Source: Macrotrachela quadricornifera (Eukaryota > Rotifera > Eurotatoria > Philodinida > Philodinidae). From it: a stretch of DNA of 64,000 nucleotides. Location of the stretch: positions 1 to 64,000 of the forward strand of contig JAJEKB010021277.1 of NCBI GenBank assembly GCA_022393335.1, read 5' to 3'. Every line of letters begins with the position of its first letter. Within the stretch, counting starts at the first letter, position 1. The notes under the pieces were generated by a model. The model ran no database searches. It saw only the letters and a list, made by a program, of their open reading frames with translations, and was not told the DNA's origin. Shown here piece after piece: positions 11,774 to 22,829 of the stretch. Both the position numbers and the translations under genes were made by a program.

Positions 11774-13038
11774 AGGTTTTAGAAAAATACGAAAAATTTT
11801 AAAATATTATGATTTTCTTTCGACCCTCAAAAGTTTTACATTAGTATCGTTTTAGGTATGGAAAAAAATATTAATCATATTCGTCTATGATAAAGAAATT
11901 ATTCCATCGTTTCCAAAATGACAGAGTTATTCTAGACTGTTCTTCTATTTAAAGAATTAAATCTTCAATTCGCTCAGCGAAAGGGTTTTAAGAAACACCT
12001 CTATAACTGCAAAGAAAGCGAAGGTGCCAAGACTAATAGTCATAATTTATCTCAGTTTTTCGTATTTTGCTTTTTTCTTATTTTCTGTATTGTTTCTATT
12101 TTATTTTCACTCTCTCCTATCCCGTATTCTTACTTTCTGTTGTACGTTCTCAAATTTGATACGAGCGAGAAAGCAGGTATCTTCCCTTAATCGTAGAAAA
12201 TTTGTTATTGACTGAAAGGTTGCTGAATTTTTTTGCGGTTTGTGTATCAAGTAGGTATGAGTCGAGAAGAGAATTCCTCATACATCTGCCTTATATTCAT
12301 CCTCATTCACATCCCCCTATCAATAACAAATAGAGATTATATGTAATATTATTATTTTGTAGCTGTAAAGATCTTCTCTTCCACTATGAAAACGAGATCA
12401 GATATTTTGATTAGACTCTGTACACAGAATTGTAACCGATCTGGTCAATTTAGAGAACATTTTAGGTATGCCATTTTGCCGAGAGCAAATTTAAATGCGT
12501 TTACCACAATAATTAAAAAAGCTGTTAGCGCAATACGCCTGAGATTAAAAATGTGAAATACGATGTTGCTGTTCACACTATAAATAAGAGTTCAGTAACA
12601 TATTTGTTGGTTTTGAATTGCTATTTGTTAAAAATTCATGTTAAGGATGAAAGATGTTAATGATAGCATGTTACAGTGAGCGCAAACTAATGACAGAATA
12701 TAGATATTCGAAGCTCACTCAAATTTTATCTTTATCCTGCAGTACACTTCCTTGGGACTGGTGTGTCCATCAGGGTTTCTTCGAAAATAAAAGGATTGTT
12801 AAGGTGCGCATCATGATATGTAACGATCTCTAGTGCTGCGTCGGTTACAGTCTACAATGGTCTATGATTTTGTGTTAGACACGATCTGTGCCAGAAGTAG
12901 GCTACTAATTATTAGTGATATATAATACAATACCCCATTTAAATCGTATTTCACAAAAACCATACATTAATTAATTTATTAATTACAAGCATATAGAGTT
13001 TTTCGACTATGTTAGTCAATAATTAGTTGAATATTAGC
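11774..13038. other. Intergenic, nothing recognised
   Basis: AT-rich, no exon-like open frames with plausible splice sites, no repeats beyond short TA runs. A CAGTCTACAATGGTCTATGAT stretch at about 12848 weakly resembles CAGTCTATGATGGTCT at 13770, suggesting an old diverged repeat. Confidence 0.35.
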
Positions 13039-13530
13039 AGTAGTACCCGGCGTTGCTCGGGAAATCTCCGTACTGGAAACTTACCATGTCAAAAAAAGGA
13101 CTGAAGGTGTATAGAAGGCTTGCTTATGACCTTTTCATCTATTATTACTACATGTCCCGCCGTGCATACACCTACATTCATTTTTAAATCAGATAATTCA
13201 GCAAATAGTGTGGGAGTGAGAGTCTTTCTCTTAACTCATGCGTATTCCCATACTTTATATCGGTACCCAGTGCAAAAAAAGTGACACTAAGAGGCGAGTA
13301 TTTTACCAATGGCAGCAAATGTTCCGAAGTTTTTGAAAGATTGGGAAAAATTGCAATGTATGATAACCTATGTAAAATTTCAGTCTAACTCCCTCGTGGT
13401 CATTCTGATTTCCTCTCGATCTTCCTCGAGACCTAACAGTATGCTTTGAAAAGTTTGCCACCACTAGTTCATGCGATATCCAAATGCATAAAAAACAGAT
13501 AGACAGACACAACTTCTTTATATATATAGA
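13039..13530. repeat. Dispersed repeat: TACCCGGCGTTGCTCGGG head, ATATATAGAT tail
   Basis: Begins with AGTACCCGGCGTTGCTCGGG and ends with an ACAGATAGACAGACAC then TATATATATAGAT tail. To my knowledge this head-and-tail combination recurs as a dispersed repeat in several invertebrate genomes, and the simple-sequence tail suggests a retroelement-type (SINE or LINE 3' end) origin. The family cannot be fixed from one copy. There is no open frame. Confidence 0.4.
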
Positions 13531-14812
13531 TTACTATTTTCTACTCATTTTTTGAACGATCGTTTGGTATAATACTATACCTAGCGCATTTTTCTATAAA
13601 AAATAACGGATTCGTGGTCAGAAAGATCAGGAATCTATAGATTAGTATTAATAATTAGATATATTAATTTATATTACGTATGAATTACGGTTTATCATTA
13701 TCATAAGTAATTAGAATTTACTAATTCTCTGATAGGAGGAAAAGAGATCTTTGAGTCTGTCCGTGGCAGTCTATGATGGTCTCTTTCTCATGTTCATGAC
13801 AGTCAGTGATAGTCTCTCCCCTGTGTCTGTGGTGATATATGGAAGGGTTTTTCTTCACGTCCTTACACAAATGTACTCGATGACCTCTGACCTTTGTATG
13901 CGATGGTCTGTGGAGGAGGGCCAGTGGTGGGTCTCAATTTTTACCACTATACATTTCAACACTCTTGTTTAGATCACGATTCACAATACCATTTTAGAAA
14001 CTCAGTTTTATCATTTTCGGTTTCCAGTATCTTTTTATTGCCTTATAAAAAAAAGGAGAAAATAATGTTACTTGAAATAATCTCCTCAGAATATATCTCG
14101 CAGACGTTTTCTGAAAAACTAGATCTGACTTTAGACCGTTGTCTACGAGAAACACGAGATAAACAATCAGTCATTGAATGAACTAATCCGTTTTCCGCGT
14201 CAGAGAAACATCACATATGCGATGTTGCGAAGCTTCAAAAATATAGGCAACTATGACATGATATTTTCTTTTAACTTTTTTTAAAAAATAGCTTCAAGAG
14301 AAGTAGAGATTTATCAAATCCAATTCCAGTTTTTCGTTAAAACTGGCCAAAGTTGGCTTGAAAAGAATTGTACATGAAGTATTACCTTATACAAATCTGT
14401 GAAAAACTAGAAATTCCACAAAAAGTCAATTCTGATCAATTCTGACCAAGTCCATAAATTAGAACTGGCGCATTCCTAAAATAAGAAGCTGAGTAGCTAT
14501 TAAAGCTATCTTCTTTAACTAACTGAAAATTATCTGAGAAGCCCACTTATTTTAACTAATCTAAGAATCTTTCAAAATTGATTGGATTAAGCCATTTACA
14601 AGCTTGCGCTCCACTACTCTCATTGACAATAAGACAGTGTCTGTTTTTTTCTGTAATTCAATTTCAAATAAAAAATACCATAGACTCGTATTGGCGGTGA
14701 TGGTGAAATTTTTTAATTTTTCTCGAAAAAGCGTCATTGGTCATCGAGAGTGCAAACATAAGGCTAAAGAGCGTATTGAGCTTTCGATCAGAGAATACTT
14801 CCTATTCCGCGA
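13531..14812. other. Intergenic, no gene seen
   Basis: A weak CAGTCTATGATGGTCT-type degenerate repeat spans about 13755-13925. Open frames at 13751-14181 show no family features. Around 14320-14480 there are AT-rich AACTGG/AATTCTG motifs of unclear origin. Confidence 0.35.
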
Positions 14813-15245
14813 TGTTCAACATTGCAGAATTAGTGTCGCTCCAGGAATCAATTTCACCGATTCCGGAACTGGATCAAAATCGAACTCTATCTGATTTCAG
14901 AATCGGTTCTAACACGTCTCAGGAAATCCTTGCGATTCTGGAATTTCCAAAATTTTCTTCGAACTTCCTGCAATTTAGAACTGCAGGAATCACTTCCACT
15001 TTCAAAATTGTGCTTCGGAATCGAACTTTCGTTAGATCGATCAGAAATAATAGGATAAGAATAGAAGTTGCAATTCCAGCATTAGATGAAATTCTTACGA
15101 AGTCTGAGGAATTATTAGAATTATTTCCGGAATTCCTAGGAATTGATGGAATTGATTCGGAAATCAGGTGCTGTGTGGGTTTGATCCAATTCCGGAATCG
15201 ATGGAATTGATTCCTGGGATGAAACTGATTTCGCAATGGTCAACA
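14813..15245. repeat. Short inverted-repeat element with about 70-bp arms
   Basis: The left arm (14813-14880: GTTCAACATTGC..CAGGAATCAATTTCA..GATTCCGGAACTGGATCAAA) is inverted at 15178-15245 (TTGATCCAATTCCGGAATCG..). The interior is full of degenerate GAATTCC/GGAATT motifs, so much of it can self-pair. It abuts the large palindrome to its right. Reading frames on both strands are by-products of the symmetry. Confidence 0.6.
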
Positions 15246-17505
15246 TTGCGTAGGGATGCAACGGTGACGAATCGTCAACCGCTTGATCGTACGAATCGGT
15301 AACCGTTCCACCAAAAACCGGTATCAACCGAAAACCGCTTCACCGAAAACCGGTACGAGCCGAAAACCGGTATCAACCGAAAACCGTTCTACCGAAAACC
15401 GGTATCAACCGACAACCGGTCCACCAAAAACCGGTATCAACCGACAACCGGTCCGCCGAAAACCGGTATCAACCGACAATCGGTCCGCCGAAAACCGGCT
15501 AGAACCGAAAACCGGCTAGAACCGAAAACCGCTCCACCGAAAACCGGCATTAACCGGTGCACCGAAAACTGGTAGAAACCGGCTATCGTTCAACTTTTAG
15601 CAGAGTATAGTCTCTCAACTATTAAGGAGAGGCTTATGAAAAAAATACTCTTTTCGTGTATTTGTGTTAGGATCAAAGATCAAACGACACTAAAACAACA
15701 ATTTTCGAAACTCGGGGTTAGTCTTCCTTTCTATTTCGGAGGTCTCAGAGGTCCTTAAGCCGTATATTAGGAGGCTACTTTTGAGTCCTCAAGTGCTATA
15801 CTATAAGAGTATCCTTGGATTCTTAACTGCTATACTATGGGAGTACCCTTGGATCCTCCACTGTTACACTACAGCGGTACCCTTAGCTCCTCTTCCACTC
15901 TATTATGGGAGTACCCATGGGTCCTCAACTTAGGGGTGGCATCAAATATTTACTTTACTAGTAACTCAGTGCCTATCTTAAATCTCTAGTCGTTACGTCA
16001 GCTTTTATATTAGCTGACGAACGCGCCAATCAGATAACACCAAACTAAAACTCCCTTATTTCACGAGTAACAATAGAAGATTATATGAAGACTTTTGTAG
16101 AGCACCCTTGATAACCTCCAATTGGCCCAAATAACCCTATGTTCCATCTTTATTTTCATGGAGAAAAACCGCCTCNNNNNNNNNNNNNNNNNNNNNNNNN
16201 NNNNNNNNNNNNNNNNNNNNNNNNNNNNNNNNNNNNNNNNNNNNNNNNNNNNNNNNNNNNNNNNNNNNNNNNNNNNNNNNNNNNNNNNNNNNNNNNNNNN
16301 NNNNNNNNNNNNNNNNNNNNNNNNNNNNNNNNNNNNNNNNNNNNNNNNNNNNNNNNNNNNNNNNNNNNNNNNNNNNNNNNNNNNNNNNNNNNNNNNNNNN
16401 NNNNNNNNNNNNNNNNNNNNNNNNNNNNNNNNNNNNNNNNNNNNNNNNNNNNNNNNNNNNNNNNNNNNNNNNNNNNNNNNNNNNNNNNNNNNNNNNNNNN
16501 NNNNNNNNNNNNNNNNNNNNNNNNNNNNNNNNNNNNNNNNNNNNNNNNNNNNNNNNNNNNNNNNNNNNNNNNNNNGAGGCGGTTTTTCTCCATGAAAATA
16601 AAGATGGAACATAGGGTTATTTGGGCCAATTGGAGGTTATCAAGGGTGCTCTACAAAAGTCTTCATAGAATCTTCTATGGTTACCCGTGAAATAAGGGAG
16701 TTTTAATTTGCTGTTATCTGATTGGCGCGTTTTTCGGCTAATATAAAAGCTGACGTAACGACCAGAGATTTAAGATAGTCACTGAGTTACTAGTAAAGTA
16801 AATATTTGATGCCGTCCCTAAGTTTAGAATCCAAGGGTATCCCTATAGTATAGCAGTTGAAGACCCATGGGTACCCCCACAATAGAGTGGATGAGGAGCG
16901 AAGGATACCCTTGTAGTGTAATAGTTCACGACCCAAGGGTACATCCATAGTATAGCAGTTAGGAGCCCAAGGGTAGCCTCTCAGTATACGGCTTGAGGAC
17001 CTCTGAGATATACGAAATAGAGATGACGAAGCGGAAGTTGCGAAAGTTGTAATTCTAATGTTGTTTTGACCTTTGATCCTGACGCAAACGGACCAGAAAA
17101 GTATTTTTTTCATAAAGGCTTTCTTACAGTAGAAGGATTATACTCTGCTAAAAGCTGAACGAAAACCGGTTTCTACCGGTTTTCGGTGGAACAGTTTTCG
17201 GTTCTAACCGGTTTTCGGTGCACCGGTTGTCGGTTCATGCCGGTTTTCGGTGGAACAGTCTTCGGTTCTAACCGGTTTTCGGTGGAACAGTCTTCGGTTC
17301 TAATCGGTTTTCGGTGCACCGTTTGTCAGTACATGCCGGTTTTCGATGGAACGTTTTTCGCGTCTAATCGGTTTTCGATGCACCGGTTGTCGGTTCATGC
17401 CGGTTTTCGGTGGAACGGTTTTCGGTCCTAACCGGTTTTCGGTCGACCGGTTACCGATTAGGCCGGTTTTCGTCACCGTTGCATCCATAACATTGCGGAA
17501 TCGAA
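15243..17505. repeat. Large palindromic element, terminus GATGCAACGGTGACGA
   Basis: Outer ends GATGCAACGGTGACGA (15255-15270) and its complement (about 17467-17484) bound three nested inverted layers. First, tandem arrays of an ACCGAAAACCGGTATCAACC-like unit (15295-15590 and, inverted, 17160-17465). Second, a degenerate roughly 48-bp repeat with GTGCTATACTATAAGAGTAC-like units (15745-15935 and 16830-17000). Third, a unique inverted segment that ends at the assembly gap. The arms are about 930 bp each. No gene is visible outside the gap. A shorter element with the same terminus lies at 35953-36322. Confidence 0.75.
16176..16575. other. Assembly gap of 400 N at the palindrome centre
   Basis: Exactly 400 unknown bases, flanked by perfectly inverted sequence (GAGAAAAACCGCCTC on the left, GAGGCGGTTTTTCTC on the right). 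The gap is placed at the palindrome's centre, where assembly is expected to fail, so the true loop length and content are unknown. Confidence 0.95.
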
Positions 17506-17741
17506 TAACTGCTTTTCGACAAACCTTTTCCAGTGTAATTTTGTGAAGTATTTACTTCGATGAGAATCAGGATGATGTCTATCTCAGCAATATATTGATG
17601 TTCATAAATTAAACATCAGATGATTTTGCAGTAGAAAAGCTTTACAGAATTTATTTACACATGGAGACACTTTTATTTTGTCATAGGTCTTTGTTATATC
17701 GTTTTAGATTAAACTAAACACTTATCATCGGATTACATAAC

Positions 17742-19013
17742 ATGAATCAAAGCGAAAAGAACCATCGGCATTCGCCTGAAAATGTCGCAGAAGGATCTGA
17801 AAATGTCGCAGAAGGATCTGAACCTGTCGAGACAAATTTCCAGGCAGAATATTCTGCTACGGCCGAAAATCACAAGCACAATGGTTTAATATGTTACGAA
17901 AACGAAGACTATCGGAATGCGCTCTCCCATTATCAAGAACAACTCAAAATTCTGAAACAGTGCCCCAAAGATAATTTTGACATAACTGAATGTCACAATA
18001 ATATTGGTTTATCATATTTCAAATTGGACGAATATTCAGAAGCAATCTCCTATTACAAAAAAGTGCTTGAAAGTTTTCAGAAAAAAGATCATACATGTTA
18101 TCCTGATTTGATTGTTTGCTACAATAATATAGGCTTGGTGTATTTCAAATGGGGTAAATACTCCAGAGCACTTTCGTCGTACGAAAGAGCACTTGAAATA
18201 TCCGAAAAGACTGTCTCTCCATACGATGCTACGTTGGTTAGTTTGTACAATAATGTTGGTCTTGTGTATCGCAAGATGGGTAGTTATTCAAAAGCACTTT
18301 CATTTTATGAAAAAGCCGTTATAAGTTGTCGACTAAATGACTCTTATGATCCCGTCGATTTGGCTAATACCTTCAACAACATGGGTTTGATATTTGATAA
18401 CCAAAGAGACTACCAAACAGCATCTACTTTTTTTGAACAAGCGGTTAAAGTTGTACGAGATCTGAAATCTGATAATCACTCTAATTCAAAACTATATCAA
18501 GAAAACTTGGACTCTGTAAAAAAAAAATTGAAAATAGTTTGCCATAATGAGAAAGTGTGTATAGAATTTGTATGTATCTATGAAGAAACCACCAGAGTGT
18601 TTCCCGTTCAGTTACCAGATACTTTCCACGAGTTTTATCAGAAAATCGTTGCGCGTTTCGACAACATTCAGAATGATGCACCGTTTCTAATACAATATTA
18701 CGATGAAACCATTCAAGACTATATGAACTTGGACGACAACAACTGGTTGGACTATAAGACAAGGATAATCTTGAAACCATTATCGATGACGCAGCAGAAA
18801 CTTTTATTGTCATTTTCTCCAGTATTCCCGATCAAGAACACCAACATAGGAAACAATAATGTTCCTTTAGGTGAAAAAACCTATATCGACAATTATGAAG
18901 ACTTACTACCATATGTTTGCAACACAAATTCCACAGAACAATTGTTTACTACCTTAGATGAGACATCAACGTCATCATTTCCACCAACGAATATGCTATG
19001 TAATGTTAACTGA
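17742..19013 (+). CDS. TPR protein with C-terminal PB1-like domain
   Basis: Single-exon 423-residue protein. A short N-terminal linker has a perfect duplication (ENVAEGSENVAEGSE). About five tetratricopeptide repeats follow (residues 43-245), with the spacing and consensus of kinesin-light-chain-type TPRs: HNNIGLSYFKLDEYSEAISYY, YNNIGLVYFKWGKYSRALSSYE, YNNVGLVYRKMGSYSKALSFYE, FNNMGLIF. From about 268 to 345 the sequence resembles a PB1 fold: beta-rich start, then YYDETIQDYMNLDDNNWLDY, similar to the acidic OPCA motif that pairs with basic PB1 surfaces. TPR plus PB1 recalls the NADPH-oxidase activator p67phox, but no SH3 domain is present. The tail of about 75 residues is Ser/Thr/Asn-rich. Likely a cytosolic scaffold; partners are unknown. 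The Met at 17742 is the first in frame; AATAAA occurs at about 19215. Confidence 0.85.
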   Translation: MNQSEKNHRHSPENVAEGSENVAEGSEPVETNFQAEYSATAENHKHNGLICYENEDYRNALSHYQEQLKILKQCPKDNFDITECHNNIGLSYFKLDEYSEAISYYKKVLESFQKKDHTCYPDLIVCYNNIGLVYFKWGKYSRALSSYERALEISEKTVSPYDATLVSLYNNVGLVYRKMGSYSKALSFYEKAVISCRLNDSYDPVDLANTFNNMGLIFDNQRDYQTASTFFEQAVKVVRDLKSDNHSNSKLYQENLDSVKKKLKIVCHNEKVCIEFVCIYEETTRVFPVQLPDTFHEFYQKIVARFDNIQNDAPFLIQYYDETIQDYMNLDDNNWLDYKTRIILKPLSMTQQKLLLSFSPVFPIKNTNIGNNNVPLGEKTYIDNYEDLLPYVCNTNSTEQLFTTLDETSTSSFPPTNMLCNVN

Positions 19014-19229
19014 AAATCTCTTCGAATTTACATTTATGGTTTTCTTGAGCATCTGCTAAGAACGTATGCATTTCGGAGCTAGAATATTAGCGCTGAAGCC
19101 AGTTGTGAAATGGTAAAGCGATCCACTTCAGATAGCAAACTAAACGATTTAGATTGTACTGCAAACTGATAAAAGGTTCATGGAAACTGAAGTTTGTTGA
19201 AAACTGATCCTTTGAATAAATAATTCTCG

Positions 19230-20018
19230 CAAGGAAAGCCTCGAAGTGATGACTTAAGTTGAAGTCTGATATTATCTGGATTTGCTACACTAAGTGTCCT
19301 GATGTCAACTATGAAACAATTATCTGCTGAGGCTTGTCCACTGAGAATCTATAGTCATAACATTTTCTCATCATATGAAAAGGTGACAGTAATGCAAAAT
19401 TATAGTGCCTCTTTTTTTTCGTTTAAACATGTAATTCTAGATTCAGTTTTTAACGCTGACCCTGAATATCTTGTTATTTTTTTAATTTAACAAAGTCTTC
19501 GTGGAGAAAAATGCAAAATACTGGAACAATATCAAAAATTGCAAAAAATGCTTACTTTGCTAGATGAACATGTAGTATGTGATAACGCTATAAAAAATGT
19601 TTCTGAATTCAATTTTATATAAAGCATTCAAAAGTCATATTGATAAAAACGAAAAGTAAAATGGTGACGAATTGAATGTTGCTTTTTTATAATTAAGCAT
19701 TTTTTGCAATTTTTGATATTGTTCCAGTATTTTGCATTTTTCTCCACGAAGACTTTGTTAAATTAAAAAAATAACAAGATATTCAGGGTCAGCGTTAAAA
19801 ACTGAATCTAGAATTACATGTTTAAACGAAAAAAAAGAGGCACTATAATTTTGCATTACTGTCACCTTTTCATATGATGAGAAAATGTTATGACTATAGA
19901 TTCTCAGTGGACAAGCCTCAGCAGATAATTGTTTCATAGTTGACATCAGGACACTTAGTGTAGCAAATCCAGATAATATCAGACTTCAACTTAAGTCATC
20001 ACTTCGAGGCTTTCCTTG
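19230..20018. repeat. Near-perfect 325-bp inverted repeat with 139-bp loop
   Basis: Arms 19230-19554 and 19694-20018 are mirror images with a constant coordinate sum (39248), so no indels separate them. The 62-residue frames read from each arm (19302-19490 and 19758-19946) are identical. This implies a young element or ongoing gene conversion. The arms carry no transposase-like protein and the AT-rich loop is non-coding. It lies directly upstream of the Rel-homology-like exons, so it could have displaced their first exons. Confidence 0.85.
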
Positions 20019-20464
20019 TCAAAACTAAAGTAGTTTGAAAATGCATGTCAGAAATGTTTAGCAGAACCAGTGTTTTAAAACAGTGGCAGGAAGAATATTT
20101 TTCTTAAAGTCTATTAATTTCTTATGGCGACAAAAGCTGTGAGAAATCAGCTTTTATGAAGACAAGCGAATCATGATAAGAGGGCTTTTTACTATTTTCA
20201 GTCATTGAAATATCGCTTTTCATCGAATCCACTGATTTCAGTTGAACAACATCTAATTTGTGATTTTATATGTTAAGCCATTCTCTTAATTGTTATAGTA
20301 ATTTTTTATACATCTACTGCTCAAAACATTTTCCCCAGCATTGATGTTAAAATTGTTAAGTAACTAGCTTGTCACGCACAGATAGTGTTTTAGATAAGCG
20401 ATTAATTCTTAGTACTTATTACAACTATGAATTAAATCAATATATTATTCATTATTTGTTGTAG

Positions 20465-21496
20465 ATTCGCAGATTGAAGCAAGACCCAAATTACTAAGAT
20501 GGGAGGTGAACGTCGCACACAAACAAAGATTACAGTTTATAAAGGATGTAATATCTACAAAGTGCAGAGAAGGGTAAAAACAATTAGTTTATATATTTTA
20601 CAAATTTAATGGTATAAACTACGATGATTCTGCGTTTAGAAAGCGATCACCAACAAGTGTCTATCTTCAAGGGTCCACAAGAAGATCGCATCCTTTAGTA
20701 ACGGTAAGAGCATAATTATTTACCACTTTAATAATTCTCTGTGACTGCTTGAAATATTTCCAGTTTGGTTCTTTCAAGACTAATCCACTTCAAAAATGGT
20801 GTCTTCGACTTTATATTTTGACTGAATGCTATAATAATCAAGCTTACTATATTCACCCTTTAAAGGGGATATTCGATGACCAGTATTTCCTATCAAATGA
20901 ATATAATTCTCAAGAGAATAAGAATTATGTTAAAAATCCGTATTCTATAGATTTAACTGAAGACGATATCAACAAAGAAACTTTTGAGTAACAGTCGTCT
21001 GTTGTTGAAACTAGTATCAATTCATTTAGCCTATATTTTTTATTTTAGAATTAAAAAAAAAGTAGTTACTCTACCAGGAAAAATCGAAAAAGAGCAAACA
21101 CCATTAACTGAATTTTGTATCAAAGAACTACATACGGATGCTTGGAGACGATCGTCATCATCTATTGATAAAACTTCAAAAGATTTTCACTTGAATTTGA
21201 AAAATTTTCATTTAGCATGCAGCCTGGTATGTGATGATAAAGAATATGAATTTTGTATATCTGATTCAATGACAACGGAACGTAAGCTTCACACATGAGC
21301 TTTTATTTACACTCCATAGCTGATTTTGTTTATGTTATTCTTGCTAGTTTTTCTTCCACAATCGCCAAAATCAGTGCAACAAAGGAAACAGAAAATGGCA
21401 ACAAGATTTAAAGAAGATTCGACTACCAGTATGGAAATAGATGATCCTCTCAAGAACATTGATGCTTCTATCCAAGCAGATCAGAGTACATTTTAA
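20465..21496 (+). CDS. Divergent Rel-homology (NF-kB/NFAT-like) DNA-binding domain, 5' incomplete
   Basis: Five exons join in frame with GT..AG introns: 20465-20573, 20640-20703, 20764-20987, 21049-21281 and 21348-21496 (stop TAA). Together they give about 250 residues. The order of motifs matches a Rel-homology N-terminal domain: CREG (compare CEG of the recognition loop), then RSHPLVTFGSFKTNPLQ (compare NFAT HPVVQLHGY..PL and NF-kB SYPQVKICNY), YYIHPLKG (compare HAHSLVG), EIKKKVVTLPGKIEKE (compare NF-kB VTKKKVFETLEARM) and FHLNLKNFHLACSLV..ISDS (compare MDLSVVRLMFTAFL..VVSD). The frame ends with a short acidic tail; no TIG/IPT dimerisation domain, ankyrin repeats or transactivation domain follows. 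The first visible exon starts after a TGTAG acceptor with no Met in that frame, so the start lies in an unrecognised upstream exon or is lost. The family call rests on motif order by eye and could be wrong. Confidence 0.5.
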
Positions 21497-22258
21497 CGCG
21501 CTTTTATGTTAAAAAATGCTAAAGAATCATTTTTTTTTTGAACAAAAGCATGTTTCTTGGTGTTTCAACCTTGAAAAATTTTTTAAATTGTAGAAACCAC
21601 TCATTTTCACGAATAAAAACGCTTTTTTAAATCGATCTTGTCTAACTAGGTAGCAGCAGCAAAAGCATCGATATAATGGTAACTTCTCATTTGCGAACAT
21701 AGATTACTTTAAATCATAGCGAAAGTTTAAATTTTTTTGATCGTAAAATTAAAAATTTTGTAAATGTCATAAAGTTAGTTTAATTAAGAGAGCATTCAGG
21801 AGAGGACTAAAGATTCGAGGCACTGTCAAAATTTTTAATCTTGTTTTAATGTTCTCATCTTGTTCAACATCATCAGAAACCTCTGCACCCAAATTTTAGC
21901 GCATTTTGATGAGTTGGTGAAAAGTTAGCTCAATTTTACTACCGAGCACTCAAAAGAATATGTAAAGAATATGGTTCAAAATCATCTCCATAAGGTTGAA
22001 TCTTTCAACATAACAACAAATTAATGAAATGTTTATTGTAATATACCAGAAGTTAGAGCATCAAATGCTGAGAAAAATAACCTATTTACATATTGTATTT
22101 TAATGGACTCATCCAGAGTTATATATCAAATACTGTCCATGACTGCGCCTTTTTTTTCAGTTAAAAATGTGTCAGTTTTTTCCAGAGTATCTGCGCCCAT
22201 TTTCTCAAGTTCAGAGACACCAAGTTGGATTTTGAATATGTTATGCGGCCTTTCATTC
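21497..22258. other. Intergenic, nothing recognised
   Basis: AT-rich 3' flank of the preceding gene. No exon-like frames. The 78-residue frame at 22103 overlaps the next foldback and has no family features. Confidence 0.4.
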
Positions 22259-22792
22259 TCTACAAAATGGTCAAAAAATATTAGAAAAAAGGGTACCCTC
22301 GACACAAAACGGGGTTCACATGACTCTTGTACATGGTGATTTTCTATGAGTTTTCAACGGAAAACGAATACTTTTAGTAGTTTTCATTGATATAACATAA
22401 TTATAAAGAAAAATAAAATGTGTAATATTCAGAATCAGCGTAAAAAATTACACCGAATCGACCGCATTTTAGAGAATTTCTTTTTATACGAAAAAAATCG
22501 CCTGTGATCCCCACAGCTGGATTCTATTAAATTTTTTTCCTGTAGATCCCAAGGGGTCGATTTTTCATGGAAAAGGAAATTCTCTAAAATACAATCGATT
22601 GAGTGTACTTTCTACGCTGAATTTGAATATCACATTTATTTTTCTTTATAATTATGTTATCTCAACGAAAACTGCTAAAAATATTCGTTTTTCATTGAAA
22701 ACTCATAGAAGATCACCATATACAAGAGTCATGTGAACCTCTTTTTTTGTCGAGGGTACCCTTTTTTCCAATATTTTCCGACCATTTTGTAC
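22259..22792. repeat. Foldback element with about 225-bp arms
   Basis: The left arm starts TACAAAATGGTC and the right arm ends GACCATTTTGTA. Inverted blocks include GGGTACCCTCGAC, GGTTCACATGACTCTTGTA, TTCTATGAGTTTTCAA and TATAATTATGTTAT; the arms are interrupted around 22490-22570. No coding frame. Confidence 0.7.
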
Positions 22793-22829
22793 ACTGAAAC
22801 AAAATAATAAAGGAGCTTTGCAGAGCAGT

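Noticed and set aside
14604..15519. Several 60-157-residue frames including a KTG-repeat protein
   Set aside because: They translate inverted-repeat arms and the ACCGAAAACCGG array; no start or splice context.
16061..16690. Frames of 157-183 residues across the N gap
   Set aside because: Open only because N codons are not stops; both strands give mirror-image products.
19302..19946. Identical 62-residue frames in both arms of the inverted repeat
   Set aside because: Identity follows from the inverted repeat; no homology or expression signal.
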